NCBI RefSeq assembly: GCF_010183535.1
Contig: NC_071332.1
Span: 2,666,001-2,730,000 of the forward strand
From: Caenorhabditis remanei
Taxonomy: Eukaryota; Nematoda; Chromadorea; Rhabditida; Rhabditidae
DNA length: 64,000 nt
Reading direction: 5' to 3'
Made by a program: the position numbers and the translations under genes
The notes under the pieces: generated by a model
What the model was told of the DNA's origin: nothing
The model's database searches: none
What the model saw: only the letters and a program-made list of their open reading frames with translations
Shown: piece by piece, positions 33,280 to 44,057 of the stretch
How the letters are laid out: the number at the start of each line of letters is the position of its first letter
Numbering within the stretch: the first letter of the stretch is position 1

Positions 33280-35125
33280 TTGGGGGAAAAAAATTTAAAA
33301 AAAAAGGGAATATGCACAGAAATATATTATTTCTAAAAGTGATCAGTTCTAAGAAACGAATTACGCATTCACTCTTTCTAATCGAATTTGTTGGAATTTA
33401 ATTTAGTTTTTTTTCTTTCGCAGAGAGAGCACAACACATAAAAGGGGCGGAGTGAGGTGTTCAAGACATCGTTTTGCACTTGTGACGAGATTTTTGTAAT
33501 TGGATTGCTTTATTGATTGTTTTTTGTTCTGATTGATGTAAGATTAATACATCAACACCTATTTTTAGAGAGGGATCATTTTAAATTAGTTGATTTTAGA
33601 TTTTTTTTGGCTCAGCTCAATTCTTATACAGTACCGGACAAAAAGGTATCAACTTTGGCTGCTTTCAGTGGAAAATGACCAACTTTGAGAGTGTTCCATA
33701 GTAATTCTGAATGTCATATCAAGAAAACTTTTAATAGATCATATAGATCAAGGGTAGAACTTTATTTTTGTAGTTGACAACTTTTTCGTACGGACACTCC
33801 CTAGCAAGTTGCATATCGACAAAGTAATTTCTCCCTCAAATCGACCAATTTCAGTGCAAATTAGTGCTATTTTTAAGCTGTCGTCTTAAAATGACCATAA
33901 CACTCTAGGGAGTGTCCGTACAAAAAAGTTGTCAACTACAAAAATGGAGCTCTACGTTCAATCTATATGATTCATTAAAAATTTTCATGGTGTGACATGC
34001 AGAATTACTATGGCACACTCTCAAAGCTGATCATTTTCCACTGAAAACAGCCAAAGTTGATACCTTTTTGTCCGGTACTGTTGTTTTGCACTTATGACGA
34101 GATTTTGGTAATTGGATTGCTTTGTTGATTGTTTTTTGCCCTTTTGACTCCAAATGAGCAAGATTTTTGTTCAATTCCTTGTTTCCTCGGTTTCTACAAC
34201 AAATTATCGTAGTTTTTTTTTCAATTATATCGCAAAAAGTTAGAACTTCCCGCCAGTTATACAAAAGTCTGAAATCATGCGCGTTCTAATGGTACACTGA
34301 CAAAAATAATACAGTCTACACTGACCATATTCAATGTTTGGTCTGTGTAACCAAATTTCCGTGTTTTTTTTCAATTAATACCGAGAAAAACATAGAAAAA
34401 ACTAAGAAAATTTATTGGAAATCTTGTTCGAGAGGACTACACGGCCGCATTGAAAATCTCTTCCACCAAAGCTGAGTCAGGAGACAGGAATTATTGCTCC
34501 AATGACGACACACAGGGTCATATGTAGAAATTCCATATGTAGCAACTGCGCTCCAAAAACATTTGTGTAAAATTAGAACGAAATTCAAAAAAAATTATTC
34601 AAAAATTGTTTTCCTGTGTTGAAAATTTGTATTTTTCCTATTTTTGATGAATTCGATATATTTTGCGCGAATTTAACTCCCTATCGTTCGTCCACGTTAT
34701 AAGCACGAAATTTGACTGAGTAGTGACTCAATAGGCAACCTACAAAGTCGTATGCAAACGCGCTTCACTGAACTTCCGGTTTCGCGGGAAAATAATTTGA
34801 ATTCATATGGACAAAATATGACTCTATGTGACAGTTTCTTAGAATGGTCTGAAGTATCATAGTCTGAAAAATATAACTTCATTCCTCTTTTAATAATGAG
34901 AAAAAATCGGGAAAAAAGTTTATATAAAAATCTGTGTTACCAGCTTCTGTTATCCGAAAATTTGGCTACCGTTACCATTTTCTCGAGAGAAATTCTACAT
35001 TTCGATTTTAACTGCTTTATGCTAACAGCGTTTTTTTTGTTGCTTCCACCAACTTATTGCATTTTGATGTAACAAAAACAACTTTATTCGCTGTGGATAA
35101 GAAGATCACACCAAAAGAACTCCAA
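33280..35125. other. Intergenic spacer between receptors C and D
   Basis: Contains the Tc1-like palindrome (33629-34080). At 34085-34140 a TTTTGCACTTATGACGAGAT stretch repeats the sequence just left of the element (about 33472-33530). No gene seen. Confidence 0.6.
33629..34080. mobile_element. Tc1-like palindromic MITE
   Basis: 452-bp palindrome with terminal repeats CAGTACCGGACAAAAAGGTA and complement; a TA precedes the left end but TT follows the right. The end sequence resembles Tc1-group terminal repeats (CAGT..GG.CAAAAAG..ATC.ACTTT). Arms of about 190 bp include TTTTGTAGTTGACAACTTTT, the core of the foldback family in the receptor introns. No transposase. Confidence 0.8.
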
Positions 35126-37285
35126 TCAAACACTACTAACTTTCTGCTGATTCACAACTGAGACACTCGATGTCTCACTAGACGGTATTCCCATCTTCTT
35201 GAACATTGGGTGAGTTAAATACAGTATCCACGGTAAGATGCAAGTCTCGATGTCGTTTCCAAACGGGCGGATTATAATGAAGTAGTATACATATTCAGGC
35301 AGGGTTAGGTAGATTATCTGGATATTATTTCGAAATTCGGGGCGGAGCTTGTGTGAGCTTACCGTCAACGCTGTGTTGTTAATAAACGGTATCATTGATG
35401 CAATTATAGTTATAGTTAATGACCGTTCAGCTCTGGTGGAGCTCTTTTTAGTAAAGGATGAGCTGAAACATTAATTATATGATCTGTCTGCAATCTGTCG
35501 TGAAGGTGTACATATTACTATCCGCCGTAGTAGCCCGTAACTTATAGAGCATCAATCCAGTACACGACAAAGTTAAAATACACATCACCACTGACATTAT
35601 CAGATGGATGTAGGAGTTTCGCCACTGAAAGTTTTTGCGATATTTGGTGTAATTTTGTGTTTCCCGCGCCTCTGGCTTACCCCAGACCACTCCCCGTAAT
35701 AGTAGATATAAACAGCACCAAACTTAAATGGGTGTTTCATCGTTCTACAGTAACCCAGAGCTGGAATCATGAATGCGGTGCAACCCAACGGAATGATTAG
35801 AAGAAGTGGGAGACATATCATCATGAGTTTTGGTATGATCTGAAAAAAATCTGAAAATCATGATAGCTTTTGTAAACTCTTACATGAACATGATCCTGTG
35901 GTCGAAACAAAATAACTACTCTGATTAGGGATAAGAGGAATGGAAGGATGAGGATACAGTAGTTGAAGAAGAATGAGAGGAGGTAGATCACTTTGAAGTA
36001 GTGGTTAGGGGCAATAGTAGCACACCAGGATGTGAGGAGACCGGTGGATGGCAGGGAGATACGGAGATAGTCGGAGAGGAAGAATAGGAGGCTCTGGAAA
36101 ATAGAATTATAGGAGGGATTGTGGTAAACGGGGGCTCCTGGTTGGGTTGGTAGAAAATAATGATTTTCCCTGATTGTTCACCGAACTTCCACCTGGCTCA
36201 AAGGTCATAAGCACCCAGCTTCAAACTTTGTTGAGTCGTATCTCGGCTCAACCTTTTCCTATAAAAAATTTGAAAACTGATTCAGAATCCTAACATCTTT
36301 ATCTTTCCAGTCATATAACTTTTACATAAAATTTCGACAGTGTGCACACAGCAGTGCAAGGCGTAAGGCGTAAGATCGCGGAAACGAAATTCGTCGCAAC
36401 GGTTGGCACGGCGCCAAAAAAGAGATGGCTGAGTGCCAAATTCAATTTTAGGTTTTTTAATCGTAGTTTGCGATACAAACCGCGACGCGCACGCAAAGCA
36501 ACTCGAAAAACACATTCACATCTGTCTGTTGCGAGCCTTATGCCTCGCACCGTTTCTAAAACCGGACCTTGGCTGGTCGGCCTCGGTTTAGGTGGCATTA
36601 TAAAAAAATCCTGGTGATCTATTCAAAAATGATTTCGGCAACAAAGAAAACCCCCAGGACCTAAAAACTGATAGCTTTGCTGCAAAAAAACCTCAAAAAT
36701 ATCAGTAAATTCGAGTAGGCGAACAAATTTTTCAAGCTGATATCCTATAGACGTAAGACGGTAGGCGGAATCCCGCGGTTGGTACTCACTAGGGTCTCAT
36801 TGTCAAATCTTTTTGCAAAAGATGTGAGGATTCTGAATTAGTTCTCAAAATTTCGATAGGAGCCGAGATATGGCTCGTCAAAGTTTGACACCGTGCGCTT
36901 AGAATATTTTTGAGCCAGGTGGAAATTTAGTGACTAGAAAGCTGAGGATTCTGAATCTATTTTCAAATTTTGGATTTCGTCAATAAGGTCTTGAAGGTCA
37001 AGCAGATATCCTCTAGGCGGAAGGCCGAAGCGGACATCCGCTTAACCCTGGTAGATTTTACTCATAAAACAATCAACTCACACAAATAAAATTCAACACG
37101 ATGCACGCAAAAATGTGGCGATCCATTGGTGGTGTCTTCAATCCCCAGTAAGTTCTTATTATCATCCACATAACCAAAATCGTTGGTGTCATATAGATAA
37201 ATGGGATTATTGCGAGAATAGTAGCGAAATTGAAGGAATAGCGGAAGTTTAAATATTCGGGGAGGTTGTAGATTGGGTCTTCCAT
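35126..37285 (-). CDS. Sru-like seven-TM chemoreceptor (receptor D)
   Basis: Six minus-strand exons: 37285-37082, 36093-35884, 35839-35681, 35624-35512, 35462-35363 and 35317-35126, about 325 aa, in frame throughout. Start at MEDPIYNLPEYLNFRYSF; an upstream in-frame start adds a stretch unlike B. Exon 2 has no ATG but encodes SLLFFLSDYLRISLPSTGLL and SWCATIAPNHYFKVIYLL. Later motifs are YCRTMKHPFKFGAVYIYY, WRNSYIHLIMSVVMCILT and RPFGNDIETCILPWILYLTHP. Exon lengths 210/159/113/100/192 nearly copy receptor B, so the two are recent duplicates or conserved paralogues. The donor of exon 4 (GTACAC) is weak but fits phase. Intron 1 carries a dispersed repeat also found in the four-TM gene. Confidence 0.85.
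36340..36610. other. GC-richer insert in receptor D intron 1
   Basis: A CG-richer block with open frames on both strands (about 91-95 codons) that read as basic, Arg/Lys-rich peptide. No known domain. Possibly a fragment of a mobile element. Confidence 0.35.
36640..37060. repeat. Dispersed repeat shared with four-TM gene intron 2
   Basis: Contains GGTTGGTACTCACTAG, GATGTGAGGATTCTGAAT, CCGAGATATGGCTCGTCAAA, GAGCCAGGTGGAA and TCTAGGCGGAAGGC in the same order as about 44620-45005. Confidence 0.8.
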
Positions 37286-38157
37286 ATTTTGGATCGCTTC
37301 TTCGATGATGTTGAGCAAGAATTGAGTAAGCACGAGGTGTATGTAGGTGTGCAATGATTTTTGAAGTAAAATTTGATTACTTTAGGATTTGATCTCTGCA
37401 ACATATTAGATTGATGCATAATTGACCTCCGCTATCTGCTCAATCTCAGCCGTTACCACGTCAAAACACATAAGGAACCCTTTTTTGGTAATATTCTTCG
37501 AGAAAAACAAAATGTTGACGAGAATGGGTGAACTATTCAAAACTAGAACAAGCAACAAAAGTTATGTATAGAAAGCAAATAAAGTCATTCGAACAAAACA
37601 ACGATAGTTTAGTGCTGGTCGGTGAAAAAAAGTGAGGATCAGAAATTTAGAAATGCGCCAATAATCTCGATGTTTCTTTGACGCTAGATAAGAAATTTGG
37701 TGTTTTTTTATCACAACCCGAGCGCCGGAAAATTTGGTCAATGAAATGGCCGAAGAAGATTGGGGGCCGTGGCCTAGAAATTCGACTACGAAAAAAAAAT
37801 GACTTATGAGTGTTTTTCAGTATGCTGCTATTTCTAACGTGATTTTGGGTAGTTTTTGGTGTTTTTCTAGGCGCTCGCTTTCAGCGGGTTGTGCACCAAA
37901 TCAAAAAATTCTTAAAGTATGAAAATTAACTCGCCGAAACGCATACATTATGATATGAAAACATCATAACTGACCACAATACGCCTTTAAACATTTTGCC
38001 TTTTTTCGCATCAACTCGGAGACCGAAGTAAAACCAAAATAAGAAACCTCAAAAAGAGACCGGCCCGGATTATAATTATAGGGTTATTCATATGTACCTT
38101 TGCAAAAAAATAATTGTCGTCAGTGAACATCTAAAAATAAAATATTCATTCGGTTTT
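37286..38157. other. Intergenic spacer between receptors D and E
   Basis: I see no gene and no clear palindrome here. A CCGTGGCCTAGAAATTCG string at about 37769 is a short motif seen elsewhere in the window (11450, 59120). Confidence 0.5.
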
Positions 38158-41137
38158 TCAAAAAGAAGTCAATATATGATTATGAGTATTTGAACCACTT
38201 GCACCTCTCCCTCCTCCTGCAAACGAGTCTATTCCGTAACCCACGGCTATCTGATTTTTCTTCCTGCGACAAGTCAATAAATCAATACATCCTCTTCGAT
38301 AGCTTTTGATAATTAGAATAGTTGGAAACGGGTCGATAACAGGATAAATTGCAATTGTGACCCCAATAAATGGATATTTCAGATCCAAATCAATATTGAG
38401 CATGGGACATGTGAATATCATTGCAGCGGGGAGATACATTAGCAAACAGGGGATCGCTGCTTGTATTAGGAGAGCGTAGAACAGTTGGACCTGCAGGGAT
38501 TTAGCAGCTTGAGATACGTTTTCCATGTTTCCAAGTTTACGGGAAATCCAACGGTAGCAATTGATGCCGAAATAGATGACACAGAAGAAGGTCGCGCCCT
38601 GATAGTAAAAAATGTGAGGACTCTGAATGAGGTTTTAATATTTTTCTAGCGCTAGTACGATCCGAGATACAGCGATTTTAGTCAAGCCTGCTCTCAAATG
38701 CATACTTGCAAACCGGTCCTGCGCGTAACTCACTTAAAACTCAATGTTATGATCTGAAATATATATCAAAATGTAGATCTCAGCGAGTTCTATGTCTGTG
38801 ACCTACTACGGGCCGGATGGCTATTCGTTAAGAAGCCGCGGGTCGAAAAAAAGTGCCAAAATGTCAAAAAACCATTCAATCCCTGCCCGCGGCACGCTAA
38901 CAATTATCCATCCGGCTCTTAGTAAGGCATATGCATAGAACTCGTCGAGATCTACATTTTGGTATATTTTTCAGCTCATAAGATTGAGTTTTATGCGAGT
39001 TCCGGTTGACCAGTATGCTTGTACTCATACTTGACCAAATTAAAACGCTTGTATCTCAGTTTTTGTTGAACTTGGCCAAAATCTGAGAACAGATTCAGAA
39101 TCCCAATGACGTCAACTTTTAAGTTATGCCAACAATTAACAAAAATTGCACATGTACGCACAAATTATTGCTCATTTTCGCGTTTTTTGGCATTCTTCCT
39201 CATATTTAACTTTTTCGTAGGTCACGTTACATGTTATACGTCAAAACGTGCGGGTTGAAAAAATAAAAATCCATAGTGTCCAATTACAAGTTACTACCGT
39301 ACCCATAGTACATCTAGAAAATCCATTGAGTCAATACTTGCAAATAGGTCCGAAACAGGTCCGACACCGGCGCGCAAAGTTTTATGAGCTGAAAAATATA
39401 TCATAATGTAGATCTCAGTGAGTTCTATGACTGTGACCTACTATGGGCCGGATGGTTATTTGTTAACAAACCGGGCGACAAGAAAAAGTGGGAAAACCCC
39501 CAAAAATTGCCAAAAACCATTCTATCCCTGCCCGCGGCACGTTAACAATTATCCATCCGGTTCTTAGTAAGTCATATGCATAGAACTCGTCGAGATCTAC
39601 ATTTTGGTATAATTTTCAGCTTATAAGATTGAGTTTAATGCGAGTTCCGGTTGCGTGTAAGCATACTTGGTCAAATTAAAACGCTTGTATCTCTGTTTTT
39701 GTTGAACTTGGCAAAAATCTGAGAACAGATTCAGAATCCCAATGACGTCAACTTTTCAGTCATTACACTAGTCATAACAATAATTAACAAAAATTGCATA
39801 TGTACGCACAAATTATTTCCTGGTAAGTGGCGATTTTTAAAAATAATAAGAATCTAGCATCAGATGCAGCGTCATCATGAAAACTACTTTGAATTTGAGT
39901 CAGTTTTTCGAAATGGCACGTGATTTGGTACCGGTCTGTTAAAGGTTATACGGTATAAAGGCGCGAGTTTTCAAATATGACCTATAATATTGGACACCTC
40001 AGGTTGCATGTCCGTTGTAAATTCACAGAGTTTGCCAGCGACTAACAATTATGCCAAACTGTCAGAGGTTCACGGACCCTAAATTGGCTGCAATTTGGAC
40101 AAAAGTGATGTTATTATGGTGGCCTGAACATTTCGATGGTGACCGAGTTCTCGCAAGATTGCCTAGGTACTGTATTTAAAGCTGAAACTTAGCCTTCTAC
40201 CCGGGAATTTCAAAAGTGTTCGGAATTCGTCAAAATTGATGAAACGGTTGATGAGTCATACTGAAACTCCTGCATCCACATATCTTGACTTTTTCGACTT
40301 ACCAAAACAATATACATTATCACAACTCCTATAAACGACATTTGCTCCGGATAGACATTTCCTGACTTATCAACTGGCCAAAAGTACAGAGCGATATATG
40401 CGCATTCCTCGATTTTCAGCCCAAACTTTTGCATCATGTGATCCCTACCAATTAGAAAGTTCTTGATTTCTAGGTTATACTATACATACCTTAAATAATC
40501 CGTTGTCACTTGAGATTCTGACATGAAATACCAAACAGTGAGTCCCCAGAATACTCCACAAGCTATCGGAGAGATGTAGAGGAACACTTGTTTCGCACCA
40601 GATAAATATTTTTGGCGGAAATCCCTAAACAGTTAAAAAAAGAGAGGATCAATAGCCAAATTAAGGTAAAACTTACAAATTGACTGCTCCGTATCGATAT
40701 ATAAAATGAACCGCGAAGATTGCAATGGAAGATCCGAAGAAGGAACAGTAGACTACTGGAAAGTTATGGATGTGAAAAAGAAAAAAGTTAGGCCATATCC
40801 AATACTCACCAACTAGAAACTCAGCGACGCCATGACCAAACCAAACCTTGTTCATGTCTTGAAAAACCATACAAACTGAGTTATAGTTATGCATACTCTA
40901 AAATAAATTTGGGTTCTGGAAAACAAAATCCAGACTTACCGGTCCTACAAAAATGTTCAAACACGCATAAACCCACTCGAATAAATAAGTATACAGCATT
41001 AACCACTTGTAGCCGCCTAGTTTCGGCGGGGACTTTGCAAGAATTAGGTAGATCAAAAACAAATTTAGGGTAATTGAAATGACACCACAAACTTTTTGAG
41101 TGGTTGACTCGATTTCCAGCCAGACGACGCTTCGCAT
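38158..41137 (-). CDS. Str-family seven-TM chemoreceptor (receptor E)
   Basis: Six minus-strand exons: 41137-40940, 40897-40810, 40755-40677, 40624-40490, 40444-40303 and 38598-38158, about 360 aa, in frame. The 54-nt intron 40809-40756 is a multiple of three, so the frame reads through it; I call it an intron because of GTGAGT..TTTCCAG ends and because removal gives a continuous TM3 (VVVYCSFFGSSIAIFAVHF). HFIYRY after TM3 and the terminal LKYPFIG..ALYP-like IAIYPVIDPFPTILIIKSYR are hallmarks of the Str/ODR-10 class. The tail is Gly/Asn/His-rich. Intron 5 (1.7 kb) carries two eroded CATACTTG-family foldbacks. ODR-10, the diacetyl receptor, is a family member; the ligand here is unknown. Confidence 0.85.
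38695..39660. mobile_element. Two CATACTTG-family foldbacks in receptor E intron 5
   Basis: Copy 1 about 38697-39015 and copy 2 about 39342-39655. Each has ATGTAGATCTCAG(C/T)GAGTTC and GAACTCGTCGAGATCTACAT arms around a CCCGCGGCAC centre. They are separated by the same AGATTCAGAATCCCAATGAC sequence (about 39090 and 39728), so the pair is a tandem duplication of element plus flank. Confidence 0.75.
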
Positions 41138-41307
41138 TATGGTGGAGTGAAGGGAGTGATGGAAATCGTAGACGAGTGGCTCCCAAGTGGCTCTTTGTGT
41201 AATTATAGAGTAAATGGATCAGACTAAATAAGAGAGCAGAAAGCGGGGGGACTATGAGCTAATAGGTTTGAGCTGAACGCACTTAATTCAAAAAGTTCAC
41301 TTTTTAG

Positions 41308-41597
41308 TCATTGATTGTCTCGAAATGTTGATTGGTGCACTATATACAATGCGCGAAATAACACTAGAGTGCCGCGGGCCGGGCTAGAATGGCTTTTTGG
41401 CCATTTTTGCGTTTTTTGGCACTTTTTCCCGGCCCGCGGCACAATAACAAATAGCCACCGGGCCCGTTGTGGGTCACGGAGATAGAACGCGTCAAGATCT
41501 ACATTTTGGTATATTTTTAAGCTCATTAGATTGCGATTTGAAGCGAGTTACGCGGCGGCCCGTGTCGGCCCGTGTCGGACCGGTTTGCAAGTATGGT
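41308..41597. mobile_element. CATACTTG-family element with eroded left end
   Basis: Centre GTGCCGCGGGCCGGG..CCGGCCCGCGGCAC, right arm GATCTACATTTTGGTATATT and GGTTTGCAAGTATG intact; the left end is not recognisable. Confidence 0.7.
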
Positions 41598-41605
41598 ATA
41601 AATGG

Positions 41606-42003
41606 CTCCGCGACATTTCGCAACTGGGACGTTTCGAAACCGTAAAACTAGCAATAGTTTAATCTGGTTTTGCCAAAAAATGGGTCAGATTACTTTTTCG
41701 ACTATTCAAAATATGTTCCCAGTCCCTTTGGTACACTCAACATTTTCAGCTATGTATTATGAATTCATTTTTATCTGTGCATGGGAAGACCGCGCCGCAC
41801 TCGCGCGGCGGCCACGCCCATTTCTTGCGGCAGTGTTCAAAAATGGAACGCAGCGTTAAAATGGGAGTGGGCGTGGCCGCCGCGCGAGTGCGGCGCGGTC
41901 TTCCCATGCACAGATAAAAATGAATTCATAATAAATGCGCTGTGGTTGCGAAACGTCGTAGTTGCGAAACCAACGTGAGTTTCGAAATGTCGCGGAGCCC
42001 ATT
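41606..42003. mobile_element. Nested palindrome with GGCTCCGCGACATTTCG ends
   Basis: Outer inverted ends GGCTCCGCGACATTTCG (41608) and CGAAATGTCGCGGAGCC (41985). Inside is a second hairpin, arms 41755-41820 and 41868-41936, nearly perfect over about 66 bp, through GACCGCGCCGCACTCGCGCG and CCACGCCCA. The inner arms are markedly more GC-rich than the surroundings. Confidence 0.8.
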
Positions 42004-42525
42004 TTCAGGGTTTCTGGAAAAACAAGAAGAGATATCAAAAAACTGTGAATACCAATCGATTTCCAATCCAAAACACTTTTCACACCCTCGAACCGCCAAA
42101 AAGCAACATTTTAGCCGCGAAATATCTTGGCGACCGCCTAGAAATTGTAATTTTCAGATGAGATATAATAAATTGTTTTTTTTTTGGAAAACTGTTTTAT
42201 GTGGTCGAAACATACTGTTTTTGTTGTTTTTAAGGTATTTTATTTCTCATTGCGTATTTTTCAAACCTGAAATTGGATGTTTGAAAGAAAAGTTCATTAT
42301 GCTGAATTTTGCATTACGTTTTCATTTTGTAGTTCCCTAGAGAGTTAGTTAGATTCTTTGAACACCCATAACCCGTGTCTATACAAATAAATGTTCGGAG
42401 TTTTCAGATAGTGGAGTTTGAGATATTCAATTTGAATTTAGAGACAGATAGAAAAGTGCTTTAAGCTGGTCGAATGGTCAAACTCAATAAAGAAAAATCT
42501 GAAACAAATAACAACTTGAATTTGG

Positions 42526-44056
42526 TTTGGTTGTGTAGATCAAAGATAGCTCAGTATATTGGTAGTTGACAACTTTTTGATAGCTATTCACGCTTTAAAG
42601 ATACGCGCCTTTGAAGATAGGGAGGTGAGAGAGTAAGTGAGAGAAGTCAGACGCTCTAGCTTCTCTGCGTCTCTTCGTTTTTCATATTTGTTATTTTTGT
42701 GTAGCTTTCATCCTTGTTGACAACTTTTTCATAGTTTATTGATATCTTTTCAGACTTTTGAGCTACAAATGCTCCTTTAAAGATGAGAGTAGGTGCGTAG
42801 ATCTCTAGCTACTTAGTACCCAAACTTTAAAGCTTCATATCTAAAAACCTAGAGTAGCTGTTAAAAACCTGTAAATTACAAAAATGTAGCTCTAAATGTG
42901 ATCTACACTTTTGTAGTTGACAACTTTTTAATAGCTCTTCACGTTTTAAAGATACGCGTCTTTAAAGATTAGGAGGTGAGAGAGTAAGTGAGAGAAGTCA
43001 GATGCGCTAGCTTCTCTGCGTCTCTATCTCTACCCCTGCTTATTAAAGCATGAGTAAATACAAAAACTCAGGTCTTGATCTACTCAGCTAAATGACACAT
43101 TTTCTTAAAACGCAGCACAGAATGATTTTCAGATTTAAATTCTTCGGCTAAGAACACCAAGAACTCTGCCAGGATAATCGAGAAAATCAGCGAATCATCT
43201 TTTAATCGGTAGTTTTTCACATTTTATATCTTCTTCTGCTTTTCTTCAAAGCTGCTATATGTGTGGGTAGTTGATTCACGTCTGTTTCCGACATGAAGAA
43301 CTTCAACTTCCGGTTTTTAGAAAACAATTTTAAAGCTAAAATTTCATTAAACCATGATGAACACATATTGAGGGTACACGTTTTGGGCAGGAATGAGCGG
43401 CGGAGGGGGACAAAAAATGAAAAGATAAAATGGGGGAGTATTGGGGAAAAACATTCGGGTAAGGACGAAGAGGAACCGGTTTTGACTTGAGTGAGTTTAG
43501 AAGCGGTGCCACTGCGTTAGAAACTGTGAGAGGGTTTTGAAACTATAATGGTTGTGTAGATCAAAAATCGGGCTTCATTTTTGTAGTTGGAATTTTTTTG
43601 ATAGCTATTCAAACTTGCGAGATATGTGCATTTGAAGATGAGAGCGAGAAAGGCGAGACGCAGACAGGCAGACACTCTCGCTTCTCTGCGTCTTCTCCTC
43701 TCTCGATCTCTCACTGTCAACTTTTAAAGGCGCATATCTCAGTAGGGTGAGTAGCTATCAAAAAGTTGTCAACTAACGAAATGTGTTAAATTTTATAACG
43801 ATTATTTTTGTAGTTGACAACTTTTTGATAGCTCTTCACACTTTTGAGATACGGGTCTTGAAAGTTACACTGGGCAGAGAGAGACGCAGACAGGCAAACA
43901 CTATCGCTTCTCTGTGTCTCCCCTCCTCTCATTCTCACTCCTTCTCTCCGCTACTCTGTCTTTAAAGGTGCATATCTCAAAAGCGTGGATAGCTATCAAA
44001 AAACTGTCAACTACAAAAATGTAGCCCTAGATTTGATCTACACAGCCAACACAAAT
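42526..44056. mobile_element. Composite GTTGACAAC-family foldbacks
   Basis: At least four arms: 42526-43090 and 43546-44056, each two units joined by a short linker (ACGAAATGTGTTAAATTTTATA in the second). The second ends TTGATCTACACAGCCAACA at the stop codon of the four-TM gene. Between them (43095-43540) no gene is convincing. Confidence 0.75.
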
Positions 44057-44057
44057 T

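Noticed and set aside
36311..36617. Possible histone-like or ribosomal peptide from Arg/Lys-rich frames on both strands
   Set aside because: No recognisable domain, frames on both strands, and position inside a receptor intron; kept only as an unexplained GC-richer insert.
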